Made by a program: the position numbers and the translations under genes. A DNA stretch of 64,000 bases from Actinoallomurus iriomotensis (GTDB lineage Bacteria; Actinomycetota; Actinomycetes; Streptosporangiales; Streptosporangiaceae): contig NZ_BSTJ01000001.1 in assembly GCF_030269445.1 (NCBI RefSeq), positions 1,203,898 to 1,267,897 of the forward strand, in the 5' to 3' direction. Below, piece by piece: positions 18,732-26,865 of this stretch. The notes under the pieces are model-generated. The model did not search any database and was not told where the DNA came from. It worked only from the letters and a program-made list of their open reading frames with translations. Every line of letters begins with the position of its first letter. The first letter of the stretch is position 1.

Positions 18732-19526
18732 GTGAACATTCTGTTCTTCGGTGACGTCGTCGGAGACGTGGCAACAAATCAGATAATTGAAAATCTAGCT
18801 AAAATGCGCGAGCAGCACCAGGCGGACCTCGTCATTGTGAATGCCGAGAACTGCGCACCGTCCGGACTCGGGCAGACGACGAAACAGGTCGAGGCGTTGC
18901 TCGACGCCGGAGTGGACCTGATCACCGGCGGAAACCACTCGTGGGACAGCCCCGACTCGGTCGACGCGCTCGCGAATCCGAAGGTGATCCGCCCGCTCAA
19001 CCTCTGCGAGGGCGTCCCCGGGCGCGGCATCGCCTGGCTGGAGCACGCGGGGCAGACCGTGACGGTGCTGAACCTCGCCGACGCGTGCGCGATGAAGAGC
19101 GTACGAGCGACCGCCGGCAAGTTCCGGCCGGCCTACACCGCCTGGCACGAGGCCGACCGGCGCGGCACAGTGATCGTCGACTACCACGGCGACCACGTGC
19201 TCGAGAAGCAGATCTTCGCCCGGGCGGTCGACGGTCAGGCCGCCGCGGTGCTGGGCACCCACACCCACGAGGCGACCAGTGCGCTGCACATCCTCCCCGG
19301 CGGCACCGCGCTGGTGTCCGACGTGGGGATGAACGGCCCGGACGGCGGCGTCCAGGGGTTCGCCTACGACGGCTTCGTCACGGGGCTCACGACGGTGGGC
19401 GATCCGTTCGCGCCGCCGCTGCCCGCCCCGCTCGACGGCCCGATCGTCATCGGCGCGGTGCTGCTGGAGATCGAGGGCGGCCGGACGACGCGCATCCGGC
19501 GCATCACGGAGTGGCCGTCGGCCTGA
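18732..19526 (+). CDS. YmdB-like metallophosphoesterase, candidate fluorosugar-phosphate phosphatase
   Basis: The 264-residue protein is a calcineurin-like phosphoesterase of the YmdB/TIGR00282 group. Metal-ligand motifs are visible in order: ILFFGDVVGD at the start, VNAEN near 35-40, GGNHSWD near 64-70, DYHGDH near 150, GTHTHEAT near 173-180, and the family ending DVGMNGP near 195. YmdB proteins hydrolyse cyclic nucleotides or other phosphoesters. The GTG at 18732 (GCGAGG upstream, motif at residue 1) is preferred; an in-frame GTG 18 bp earlier is possible. The first codons are unusually AT-rich. It is transcribed divergently from the fluorinase. The analogous chlorinase pathway needs a phosphatase (SalN) to free 5-halo-5-deoxyribose from its 1-phosphate, and this is the only phosphatase candidate nearby. 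That role is inferred. Confidence 0.85.
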   Translation: MNILFFGDVVGDVATNQIIENLAKMREQHQADLVIVNAENCAPSGLGQTTKQVEALLDAGVDLITGGNHSWDSPDSVDALANPKVIRPLNLCEGVPGRGIAWLEHAGQTVTVLNLADACAMKSVRATAGKFRPAYTAWHEADRRGTVIVDYHGDHVLEKQIFARAVDGQAAAVLGTHTHEATSALHILPGGTALVSDVGMNGPDGGVQGFAYDGFVTGLTTVGDPFAPPLPAPLDGPIVIGAVLLEIEGGRTTRIRRITEWPSA

Positions 19527-19730
19527 CGGCTCTACCTCTCACCGTCCATGTGGCCGAGGTAGGAGTCCCAGAGCCACCGTGCAGGCCGGTGGCCGGGTCG
19601 GCCGCGCCGATCAGGAGGTCACCGAGGTGGTCGAGGCCGACATCGGCGCCGGCGGGCTGGGGCCGCGGGCACTGCGGTCATTCCATCTTCGGCAGCCGGA
19701 CACCAACCGCGTCGGGCTGAGCCACCTCGG

Positions 19731-20495
19731 TCACTCGTACTGGCCGAGAAGTCGATGCAACCCCGCTGCGGCGCGGTTGAGCGCCACGATGTCCTCGAAG
19801 ATCGACCCGCCCGGCTCCCAGGAGCCGATGATCGCCAGGACCGCCTCGCGCCGCACCATCGCGGCGTCGTGATCGGCGAGCGCGAGCGCCTTCCGCAGCT
19901 GTTCGGCGTTCAGCTCGGTGCAGTAGGCCGGTGTCGACGCCTGCATACGCCAGGTGTCCTCGACGGTACCCGCGTCGACCGGATCGAACCCGGTGTCGTC
20001 GACCAGGCCCATCACGAGCTGCTTGGCGGCAGGATCGGTTCCGGCGACGGGTACGGCGAGTCGGTCGGCGGCCCCCTTCGGCCTGCCCTTGGCCGCGAGT
20101 GTCGTCTGGACGAGCGAGTTCCACGCTCGGACGACCGGGCGACCGAGCTGCTGCTCGATCCAGACGCCTTCGGGCTTGCCGTCGTCGATCTCCTCGATGC
20201 GGCCGTCCCGGTGCGGGTAGTAGTTCGACGTGTCGGCGACGGGCACGTCGCCGGGCAGGCGGTCGATGATCGGCTTGAGGTCCGGCATGCGGCCGAACGG
20301 GATGGACGTGATGAGCACTTCGACGTCGCGGCCGACCTCGTCGAGGGTGGTCGCGACAGCTCCCGACTCCTCGGCCAGCTTGGTCATGCTTCCCGGCTCG
20401 CGCGTGTTCGCGACCTGCACGGCATGTCCAGCCGCGCTGAGCTTGAGCGTGAGACCGGCCCCGATGCTGCCGGTGCCGATGATGCCGATTCTCAA
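19731..20495 (-). CDS. NADP/F420-binding oxidoreductase (Fno/ProC-like)
   Basis: The 254-residue protein begins with a Rossmann fold, MRIGIIGTGSIGAGL, and the NTREP motif near residue 32 that usually recognises NADP phosphate in F420-dependent NADP oxidoreductases. The fold continues with DVEVLITSIPFGRMPDL and an ADTSNYYPHRDG segment typical of this group, then a C-terminal domain with WRMQASTPAYCTEL. Typical members move hydride between NADP(H) and F420 or reduce small imines or ketones. Length is slightly above the usual 220. It is transcribed divergently from a LysR regulator across a 91-bp gap, so that regulator probably controls it. No link to the fluorinase operon is visible besides proximity. 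Confidence 0.8.
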   Translation of the reverse strand: MRIGIIGTGSIGAGLTLKLSAAGHAVQVANTREPGSMTKLAEESGAVATTLDEVGRDVEVLITSIPFGRMPDLKPIIDRLPGDVPVADTSNYYPHRDGRIEEIDDGKPEGVWIEQQLGRPVVRAWNSLVQTTLAAKGRPKGAADRLAVPVAGTDPAAKQLVMGLVDDTGFDPVDAGTVEDTWRMQASTPAYCTELNAEQLRKALALADHDAAMVRREAVLAIIGSWEPGGSIFEDIVALNRAAAGLHRLLGQYE

Positions 20496-20586
20496 AGCAC
20501 TGTCCCTTCTGTTCTATGGCAAGGGTGGCAACGGCGGGCAGTCGGGCGCGATGACGAAGAAGACACCGAGCATTACCCTGTGGGTC

Positions 20587-21402
20587 ATGAAACGGATCGA
20601 GGTCCGTGAGCTCGAGTACTTCTTGGCCGTGGCCGACACGCTGCACTTCGCTCGCGCGGCCGAACGGCTCGGCATCGCTCCGCCTCCGCTGTCCCGGGCG
20701 ATCGCACAGCTCGAACGGCGGCTGGGCACCACCCTGTTCGAGCGGACGAGCCGTCGCGTGGAACTGACAGCAGCCGGCCGCGTGTTCAGGACCGAGGCGC
20801 GCAACACCCTGCGCTCCCTCGACCGCGCGGTCCGCCGGACGCAGCAGGTCGGCCATGACGCGCTGCGCATCGCGACCGCGCCGGGAACGGGCTCGGGCCT
20901 GCTGCGCGAGATACTCCGCGACTACCTCGCCCGCTTCGGCCGCGACACCGTCGAACTCGTTTTCACCAGGGATCAGGCCTCCGCGGTCCGTGACGGCCGG
21001 GCCGACGTCGCGCTGGTCTGCTCCGCTGAGGACCTGACCGGGATGGACGTCCAAGACGTCACCACCGAACACCCGGTGGCGCTCGTTCCGATCGGCCACC
21101 CCTTCGCGGCCCGGCGGACGCTGACCCCGGCCTGCCTGCTCCACGACCGGACCTACGCCGCCGAGCTCCCGCCCGTCGGCCTGGACGCCCTGATCGACCT
21201 GGTGGCCACCGGGCAACTGGTCGCGGTCGTCGGCGACAGCGTCATCGACCGGCTCGGACGGCATGTCGCCGCCGTACCGGTGACCGGACTTCCCCCAAGG
21301 AATGTCCTGCTGGCCTGGCCGGCCGACTCGCACGACCCTCGAGTCGCAAACCTGCTCGACCTGATCGGGCAGTTCCATGACCACAACAGCGCGGTTGGCT
21401 GA
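20587..21402 (+). CDS. LysR-family transcriptional regulator
   Basis: The 271-residue protein has the LysR helix-turn-helix at residues 1-60 (LEYFLAVADTLHFARAAERLGIAPPPLSRAIAQLERRLG, then LFERTSRRVELTAAGR), followed by a periplasmic-binding-protein-like effector domain. The effector domain is somewhat short. The ATG at 20587 places the first helix at the normal distance; an in-frame ATG lies 36 bp upstream. It diverges from the NADP/F420 oxidoreductase gene and likely regulates it, as LysR proteins usually act on the adjacent divergent gene. The inducer is unknown. Confidence 0.88.
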   Translation: MKRIEVRELEYFLAVADTLHFARAAERLGIAPPPLSRAIAQLERRLGTTLFERTSRRVELTAAGRVFRTEARNTLRSLDRAVRRTQQVGHDALRIATAPGTGSGLLREILRDYLARFGRDTVELVFTRDQASAVRDGRADVALVCSAEDLTGMDVQDVTTEHPVALVPIGHPFAARRTLTPACLLHDRTYAAELPPVGLDALIDLVATGQLVAVVGDSVIDRLGRHVAAVPVTGLPPRNVLLAWPADSHDPRVANLLDLIGQFHDHNSAVG

Positions 21403-21500
21403 TCGATGGACCGGCGACTTCCAGCACGGGCCGCCCTGGCGACGCCTGGTCGTGGCCACCGCGACCGAACTCCAGCGCTGGACCGGTGACCACCTGATCG

Positions 21501-21526
21501 CTGGACGCTCTAGTCTAGAGCTCCAG
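21501..21526. terminator. Hairpin at the convergent LysR/GNAT ends
   Basis: Arms CTGGA and GCTCTAG pair with CTAGAGC and TCCAG across a single-base loop and a one-base bulge. The GNAT stop codon lies inside the right arm. It is the only strong hairpin in the 112-bp convergent gap. Confidence 0.55.
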
Positions 21527-22012
21527 CCGCCAGGTCTGCTCGACGAGGTCGTGCCCGAAGCTGTGGTGCGGCCCCTCCTTCACCAGCTCGAAGCCGGCCC
21601 GTTCGTAGATCCGGCGGGCCGCGGTGAGCACGTCGTTGGTCCACAGCGTCAGCTCGCGGTAGCCGGCCCGGCGGGCGAAGTCGACGCACTCCCCGACCAG
21701 GGCGGCGCCGATCCCCAAGCCACGCGCGGCGGGCTCGACCAGCAGCAGGCGCAGCCGGGCCTCCTGATCGGTCTCGCGCACGCAGAACACGCAGCCGACC
21801 GGCTCGCCGTCCAGCTCGGCGATCCACGCGCCGTCACCGGGCCCGCGCTCGTCGACATAGTCGGCCACGATCCGGGCGACCAGGGCCTCGAAGGTCGCGT
21901 CCCACCCGTACTCGGCGGCGTACAGGGCTCCGTGTCGCTGGATCACCCAGCCGAAGTCGCCGGACGCCGGCGCGCGCAGCACGACGTGTCCGGCCGCCGG
22001 TGCGGTCTTCAT
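21515..22012 (-). CDS. GNAT-family N-acetyltransferase
   Basis: The 165-residue protein shows the GNAT core. A strand reads [15 protein letters not shown], then [24 protein letters not shown] contains the acetyl-CoA pyrophosphate loop (R/Q-x-x-G-x-G/A form: ARGLGIG), and the closing [13 protein letters not shown] is typical. It should transfer an acetyl group from acetyl-CoA to an amine; the acceptor is unknown. The ATG at 22012 has a GGGGGGCG site upstream; an in-frame ATG 18 bp earlier is possible. It is a single gene between convergent LysR and an upstream prepilin peptidase. Confidence 0.85.
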   Translation of the reverse strand: MKTAPAAGHVVLRAPASGDFGWVIQRHGALYAAEYGWDATFEALVARIVADYVDERGPGDGAWIAELDGEPVGCVFCVRETDQEARLRLLLVEPAARGLGIGAALVGECVDFARRAGYRELTLWTNDVLTAARRIYERAGFELVKEGPHHSFGHDLVEQTWRLEL

Positions 22013-22072
22013 GGGACGCCCCCCGATCATCTGACTACTCTGAGTGATCGACGATAGCCTAGGACGTCTGTC

Positions 22073-22696
22073 TCAGCTCAGCAGGATGCCCGCGAGGGCC
22101 CCGGCGAGCATGAACGGCCCGAACGGGATCTCGGTCTTCCGCGAACCCCGGCGCGTGATCAGCAGCGCCGCCGCGTACAGGCCGCCGAGCACGAATCCGG
22201 CGAGCACGCCAAGCCACCACGCCGCCAGGCCGAGCCAGCCGAGGTAGAGGCCGAGCACGCCGGACAGCTTGACGTCACCCCAGCCGATCGCCCCGGGCGC
22301 GAACAGGTGCTGCACGGCGTACAGGGCCCACAGCACCGCCAGCCCGACCAGGGCGTGCACCAGGCGTACGGGACGACCGTCGGTGAGCACCGCGACGCCC
22401 AGGAGCGCCGGTCCGATGAGGTAGGACGGCAGGGTGTACGGGTCGGGAAGCCGTTTGACCGCGACGTCGACGAAGGCCAGAAGCGCTCCGACGGCGGCGA
22501 GGTAGAGGAACGCGGGCAACTCGGCCCGCCCGCCGAGGCGCCAGGCCAGCAGCCCGAACGTCACCGCCATCGTGAGCGAGACACCCGGCCGCGCCCACCG
22601 CACCGGACGCTCGAAGTAGCGTTCGGCCAGCGGCGCGGCGAACCAGCCGGCGACCACTCCGCCGAGCGCGCACGACGGCACCAGCCAGATGTCCAC
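22073..22696 (-). CDS. A24-family prepilin peptidase-like membrane protein
   Basis: The 207-residue protein has six to seven hydrophobic segments and the two active-site aspartates of type IV prepilin peptidases: D77 in LLAFVDVAVKRLPD and D141 in GWGDVKLSG. It lacks the cysteine-rich N-terminal methylase domain, as in short TadV/FlaK-type enzymes. Such enzymes cut the leader of prepilin-like proteins at the membrane. No pilin, ATPase or secretin genes lie nearby, so its substrates are elsewhere in the genome. It reads away from the divergent sppA. Confidence 0.85.
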   Translation of the reverse strand: MDIWLVPSCALGGVVAGWFAAPLAERYFERPVRWARPGVSLTMAVTFGLLAWRLGGRAELPAFLYLAAVGALLAFVDVAVKRLPDPYTLPSYLIGPALLGVAVLTDGRPVRLVHALVGLAVLWALYAVQHLFAPGAIGWGDVKLSGVLGLYLGWLGLAAWWLGVLAGFVLGGLYAAALLITRRGSRKTEIPFGPFMLAGALAGILLS

Positions 22697-22803
22697 GGAC
22701 CCGCCTCCCCGTCACCGCCCGACCGGAGAATAGCGGCCCCGGCGGTGGAAGGCGGTTGGCCGAGTCCGGCTCGCGCGCGGCACGGCGCACATAGAGTTGC
22801 CTC

Positions 22804-24507
22804 ATGGTGGATGCCGGATCAGTCGTTGACCTGCTCAAAGATGCCCGCGATCGGCGCAACGCCCCGCTGATCCTCGAACTGGACCTGACCGACGGGATCG
22901 TGGAGGGGCAGCCGGCCGACCCGGTGTCGGCCCTGCTCAGCATGCGCCGTACCCATCTGCGTGACGTCCTCGGAGGCCTGCGCCGGGCCCGTACGGACCC
23001 GCGGGTGCGTGCGCTCGTCGTTCGGATCGGGGGGCAGCGGCTCGGGCTGGCGATGGCCCAGGAGCTGCGCGACGCGGTCCGCGGGTTCCGTGACGCGGGC
23101 AAGCTCGCGGTGGCGTGGGCGGAGTCGTTCGGCGAGACCGGGCGCGGCACGGTCCCGTACTACCTGGCGACCGCGTTCGAGCGGATCTACCTGCAGCCGT
23201 CCGGCGACCTGGCGCTCACCGGCGTCGCGCTGGAGGAGCCGTTCTTCAACGAGGCGCTCGCCAAGATCGGCGTCACGCCGCGCTTCGCGAAGCGCCACGA
23301 GTACAAGACGGCCGCCAACACGTTCATGGAGCGCGCCTACACGCCCGAGCACAAGGAGATGTCCGGCCGGCTGGTCGCCTCGGCCGGCGAACAGGTGGTG
23401 GCGGGCGTCGCCGAGGGGCGCGGGCTCTCGGAGGAGCGCGTGCGCGAACTGATCGACCACGCGCCGCTCCTGGGCGCCGAGGCGCTCGAGGCCGGACTGG
23501 TCGACAAGCTGGCCTACCGCGACGAGGTGTACGCCGACGTGCGCGCGGCCGTGGGCGACGACGACGCGCGGCTGCGGTACGTCGCCCGGTACAACCGCGC
23601 CCAGGGGCTGGCCAAGCGGCTGCCGCGGCAGCGGCAGGACGCGGTGGCGCTGATCCAGGGCCAGGGTGCGATCCGGCTCGGCCGCAGCGGGCGCGGCGCC
23701 ATGCCGGGCCAGGGTTCGTCCATGGGCTCGGACACGATCGCGACGGCCATCCGCGCGGCGGTGCGCGACGACAGGATCAAGGCGATCGTGTTCCGCGTCG
23801 ACTCCCCCGGCGGCTCGTACGTCGCCTCCGACACGATCTGGCGGGAGATCGTGCTGGCCCGCAAGGCCGGCACGCCGGTGATCGTGTCGATGGGCAACGT
23901 GGCCGCGTCGGGCGGGTACTTCGTCGCGGCTCCCGCGACCGTGATCGTCGCCCAGCCGGGCACGCTCACCGGCTCCATCGGCGTGGTGTTCGGCAAACCC
24001 GTCGTCGGCGACCTGCTCGGCCGCCTCGGCATCGGCCTGGACAGCGTCGAGCAGGGCGCGCACGCGCGGATGTACGCGCCGACCCGCGACTTCACCGAGG
24101 AGGAGTGGGGCCGGGTCAACTCCTTCCTCGACCGCATCTACGACGACTTCGTCGGCAAGGTGGCCGAGGGCCGCGACCTGCCGCGTGAACGCGTCGACTC
24201 CCTGGCGCGGGGCCGTGTGTGGACCGGCGCGGACGCCCACGAGCGGGGGCTGGTGGACGAGCTCGGCGGTCTGGCGCGGGCGCTCGAACTGGCCCGCAAG
24301 AAGGCGGGTCTGGCGGTGGACGCTCCGGTGCGCCTGTACCCGCACGTGTCTCCGATCGACCGGCTGCGCCCGGCGGAGTCGAGCGAGGACCGCACCGCCG
24401 CCACCGCCCGCCTCGACGCGTGGGGCCCGCTGTCCGCCGTCGCGGCGCGCGTGGGCCTGCCGTCCGGGGGCCCGCTGATGCTGCCGGGCACCTGGGAGAT
24501 CATGTGA
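22804..24507 (+). CDS. sppA: Signal peptide peptidase SppA, long form
   Basis: The 567-residue protein has two S49 peptidase halves, as in the long (67K) SppA. In the N-terminal half, HEYKTAANTF gives the catalytic lysine K168. In the C-terminal half, GNVAASGGYFVAAP gives the nucleophile S369. The segments VDSPGGSY and TLTGSIGV are also characteristic. SppA digests leftover signal peptides in the membrane and helps in envelope stress. No clear N-terminal membrane anchor is visible, unlike E. coli SppA, so association with the membrane may be peripheral. A flavin reductase gene follows 69 bp downstream on the same strand. Confidence 0.92.
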   Translation: MVDAGSVVDLLKDARDRRNAPLILELDLTDGIVEGQPADPVSALLSMRRTHLRDVLGGLRRARTDPRVRALVVRIGGQRLGLAMAQELRDAVRGFRDAGKLAVAWAESFGETGRGTVPYYLATAFERIYLQPSGDLALTGVALEEPFFNEALAKIGVTPRFAKRHEYKTAANTFMERAYTPEHKEMSGRLVASAGEQVVAGVAEGRGLSEERVRELIDHAPLLGAEALEAGLVDKLAYRDEVYADVRAAVGDDDARLRYVARYNRAQGLAKRLPRQRQDAVALIQGQGAIRLGRSGRGAMPGQGSSMGSDTIATAIRAAVRDDRIKAIVFRVDSPGGSYVASDTIWREIVLARKAGTPVIVSMGNVAASGGYFVAAPATVIVAQPGTLTGSIGVVFGKPVVGDLLGRLGIGLDSVEQGAHARMYAPTRDFTEEEWGRVNSFLDRIYDDFVGKVAEGRDLPRERVDSLARGRVWTGADAHERGLVDELGGLARALELARKKAGLAVDAPVRLYPHVSPIDRLRPAESSEDRTAATARLDAWGPLSAVAARVGLPSGGPLMLPGTWEIM

Positions 24508-24576
24508 CGGTGTCCGGCCGCTGACGGCGCCGCGACATCGATTCCAGGCCGGGGCCGTGTGAACGGAGGACTCACC

Positions 24577-25062
24577 GTGGAGGAGGTCCCGTCGCGGGAC
24601 TTCACCGACGCGCTCGCGACCTTCGCGACCGGCGTCGTGGTGGTGACCGTACGCGACGGGCGGGACGACATCGGCACCACGCTGACGGCGTTCTCGTCCG
24701 TGTCGCTCGACCCGCCGCTGGTCATGATCTCGGTGGCGAACGAGTCGTACCTCGCCGAGGTGCTGCACCGGTGCGATCGCTGGGCGATGACGGTGCTGTC
24801 GGCGGCGCAGCGGGCCATCGCCGGCCGGTTCGCGGCAGCCGGGCGCCCGAGCGCCCGGCTGCTCATCGCGAGCGTCCCCCATCACCGGGGACGGCTGTCC
24901 GACGCCCTGATCATAGACGACGGCCTGGCCGCGCTCGAGTGCGAGACCCGGCAACGGGTGCCGGCCGGCGACCATGTGCTCTTCGTCGCCGAGGTCCTCT
25001 CGGTCGACCACATCGCCGCGGACCGGCCCCCGTTGATCCGCGTCAACCGCCGATACCGGTGA
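24577..25062 (+). CDS. Flavin reductase-like FMN-binding protein
   Basis: The 161-residue protein matches the flavin reductase domain (HpaC/ActVB-like). It has FTDALATFATGVVVVTV at the start, TLTAFSSVSLDPPLVMISV near 38-56, and LECETRQRVPAGDHVLFVAEV near 120-140. It should reduce FMN or FAD with NAD(P)H, usually supplying reduced flavin to a monooxygenase. The GTG at 24577 has GGAGG seven bases upstream and is favoured over the in-frame GTG 18 bp earlier. No partner oxygenase is adjacent. Its 3' end overlaps the convergent small membrane protein gene by 20 bp. Confidence 0.85.
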   Translation: MEEVPSRDFTDALATFATGVVVVTVRDGRDDIGTTLTAFSSVSLDPPLVMISVANESYLAEVLHRCDRWAMTVLSAAQRAIAGRFAAAGRPSARLLIASVPHHRGRLSDALIIDDGLAALECETRQRVPAGDHVLFVAEVLSVDHIAADRPPLIRVNRRYR

Positions 25063-25246
25063 TCAGGATGACGACGAACACGAGGGCGCAGATGCCGAAG
25101 AGGGCGTTCAGCGTCTCCTTCATCCGTAGCCCGCGCATGGACGCGAGGCGGGACTTGTAGCTGCCCCACATCTGGTGGGCCTGACGTGCGCGCTCGGAAC
25201 GAATTCCGATGAACACGGCGACGGCCACGACGATCAGGATGACCAC
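25043..25246 (-). CDS. Small two-helix membrane protein with a perfect Shine-Dalgarno
   Basis: This 67-residue protein is not a family I recognise. It starts with a hydrophobic helix (VILIVVAVAVFIGI), has a basic, polar middle of about 30 residues (RSERARQAHQMWGSYKSRLASMRGLRMK) and ends with a second helix (LFGICALVFVVILITGI). The GTG at 25246 is chosen because a 12-base complement to the 16S rRNA 3' end precedes it by four bases, and a good promoter lies upstream; the open frame further upstream is non-coding in character. The topology suggests both termini on one side and a charged loop on the other. High translation is expected. Function is unknown. Confidence 0.65.
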   Translation of the reverse strand: MVILIVVAVAVFIGIRSERARQAHQMWGSYKSRLASMRGLRMKETLNALFGICALVFVVILITGIGG

Positions 25247-25250
25247 TCGA

Positions 25251-25262
25251 ATCACCTCCTTT
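25251..25262 (-). promoter_or_regulatory. Perfect 12-nt Shine-Dalgarno (AAAGGAGGTGAT)
   Basis: The sequence is fully complementary to the universal 3' tail of 16S rRNA (ATCACCTCCTTT) and lies four bases before the GTG start of the small membrane protein gene. It decides the start codon there and predicts strong initiation. Confidence 0.8.
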
Positions 25263-25300
25263 ACGGAAGAACAGCTCCCGTCTACTCTTCCGCTAAAAGA

Positions 25301-25329
25301 ATGATAACGCAGCTTCGAGCCATTTCCAA
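25301..25329 (-). promoter_or_regulatory. Sigma70-type promoter for the small membrane protein
   Basis: On the minus strand TTGGAA and TATCAT are separated by exactly 17 bp, matching 4 of 6 and 5 of 6 consensus positions. The predicted start would be about 45 nt before the GTG codon at 25246. Confidence 0.5.
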
Positions 25330-25821
25330 TAGACTCGAATAATTGCAATAACGCAGGTTGCCCACTGTTTATTCGCCATGAAGTAAGACGGCAGCACGCC
25401 ATTCTTCACATTTCAGAATGCGTCCACGCGTCATGCGTGCCGTCGGGCCGCCTCCCACCGCGACGCCTCCCCGCGTCCCGCCTCCGATCAACCCGCCTGC
25501 CCGCGCGGCGCCGGTCACCGCACCGCCGCCTGTCGCCGCGCGCGGCGGCGTCGGGCCGACCGGCGGCGCACGGCCTCGCGGGTGGCCAGGTGGCGAAAGG
25601 CCGACACGCATACCGGATCAGACGGCGCCGGCCGGAGCGAGCCGATTCCCGCGATTGCGGCGACTGAAATTCGGCGCGATTCGGCGTTCACCTGCGGCGA
25701 CAAGGAAGGCGACGACCGCCACACGACCGGGACGGCGTCCTTTTCGGCCGACGCCGGATTCTTATTGGAACGATCCCGCCATGATCAATTCATGCGACCT
25801 GATGAGCCGCCGGGTGGACGC

Positions 25822-25865
25822 TTGCCACCTCGCTCGAAATAGGTATGGCACATTGCCACCTCGCT
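25822..25865 (+). repeat. Direct repeat TTGCCACCTCGCT upstream of XRE regulator
   Basis: Two exact copies of the 13-mer start at 25822 and 25853, 31 bp apart (about three helical turns). A TGGCA-CAT-TGCCA inverted repeat at 25846-25858 overlaps the second copy. The pair ends 94 bp before the regulator start codon, so an autoregulatory operator is plausible. Confidence 0.45.
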
Positions 25866-25959
25866 GATTTAATCTAAGCGCGTTGGAAGGCAGCGATGAG
25901 CGAGATGTCCGGCCGAGCCCCCCGGATTCTCGATCTTCGTCCGCGAGGGGAGAGATGCC

Positions 25960-26865
25960 TTGGACCCCGGCCCCGTCGTTCAGCGCGCACGCCTCACCGC
26001 CGAGCTCCAGCGGCTCCGGCGTGACGCCGGCAAGACCCAGGATGAGGTCGCCCGGGCACTCGACTGGTCCGCGTCGAAGCTGATCCGCATCGAAGGCGGC
26101 AACGTCCGCATCTCGACGACCGACCTTCAGGCGCTCCTCCGCCACTACGGCGTGACCGACGAGGAGCGGATCGCCGAGCTGTCCACGCTCGCCCGCGGAG
26201 CGCGGGAACGCGGCTGGTGGACTCTCTACCGCGATCATCTGGACGACGCCTACTCGACGTACCTGGGGTACGAGCTCGGCGCCTCGTTCATTCGCTCGTT
26301 CAGCCCGCTTCTCGTCCCCGGCCTGCTGCAGACGGAGGACTACGCGCGGGCGCTGACCATCGAGTACAAGCCCCAGCCGGTCGCCGAGACGGTGATCGAG
26401 GTCCGTATGCAGCGCCAGGACAAGATGTTCAGCCGGGAGGATCTCCCGCAACAGCACTACGTACTGGATGAGGCCGTCATCCGGCGGAGGGTCGGCGGCC
26501 AGCGTGACCAGGGCATCATGCCGCGCCAGCTCGCCCATCTGCTCGACCTCGCCCGCCGTCCCGACATCACGCTCGAGCTGATTCCCTTCGAGAAGGGAGC
26601 GCATTTCGGCATGCTCGGTGAGTTCACCGTGCTCGGATTCGAGATGGGTCCGCCCGGCGTGCTGTACCTGGAGAATACGCAAAAGCCGGCGACGGTCACC
26701 GACAGCGAAGAGGTGGCCGAATATCTCGAAGCATTCGATCACCTGCGCCAGCTGGCGCTGCGCGAGGACGAGACCATCGAGTTCATCAAAGCGGCCGCTG
26801 CGCGAATGGAAGGCCAGACGGCCGCTGAACCGATGAACGAGGGGGACGCGACCCCGGTGGGCTGA
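25960..26865 (+). CDS. XRE-family regulator with DUF5753 domain
   Basis: The 301-residue protein has an N-terminal Cro/C1-type helix-turn-helix (RLTAELQRLRRDAGKTQDEVARALDWSASKLIRIEGG, residues 10-48). The C-terminal DUF5753 domain (about 90-275) shows the usual YLGYELGASFIRSFSPLLVPGLLQTEDYARAL and DEAVIRRRVGG segments. This two-domain architecture is widespread in actinomycetes, often beside a DUF397 partner; no DUF397 gene was found downstream. The start is TTG at 25960 with GAGGGGAGA upstream. It lies 675 bp before the lanthipeptide genes on the same strand, but nothing shows it controls them. Confidence 0.88.
   Translation: MDPGPVVQRARLTAELQRLRRDAGKTQDEVARALDWSASKLIRIEGGNVRISTTDLQALLRHYGVTDEERIAELSTLARGARERGWWTLYRDHLDDAYSTYLGYELGASFIRSFSPLLVPGLLQTEDYARALTIEYKPQPVAETVIEVRMQRQDKMFSREDLPQQHYVLDEAVIRRRVGGQRDQGIMPRQLAHLLDLARRPDITLELIPFEKGAHFGMLGEFTVLGFEMGPPGVLYLENTQKPATVTDSEEVAEYLEAFDHLRQLALREDETIEFIKAAAARMEGQTAAEPMNEGDATPVG

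Larger units (their letters stand above)
25263..25959. other. Long intergenic region without a convincing gene
   Basis: The right-hand side of this stretch is the leader of the XRE regulator. The first 130 bp are AT-rich and carry the promoter of the small membrane protein. About 25420-25620 is a proline/arginine-type GC-rich stretch open in several frames, without a ribosome site or recognisable protein. Near 25822-25865 are direct repeats described separately. I see no RNA gene or mobile element. Confidence 0.5.

Noticed and set aside
25418-25867. Proline-rich 149-codon plus-strand reading frame
   Set aside because: Low-complexity composition, no ribosome site, open in several frames; typical of random GC-rich DNA.
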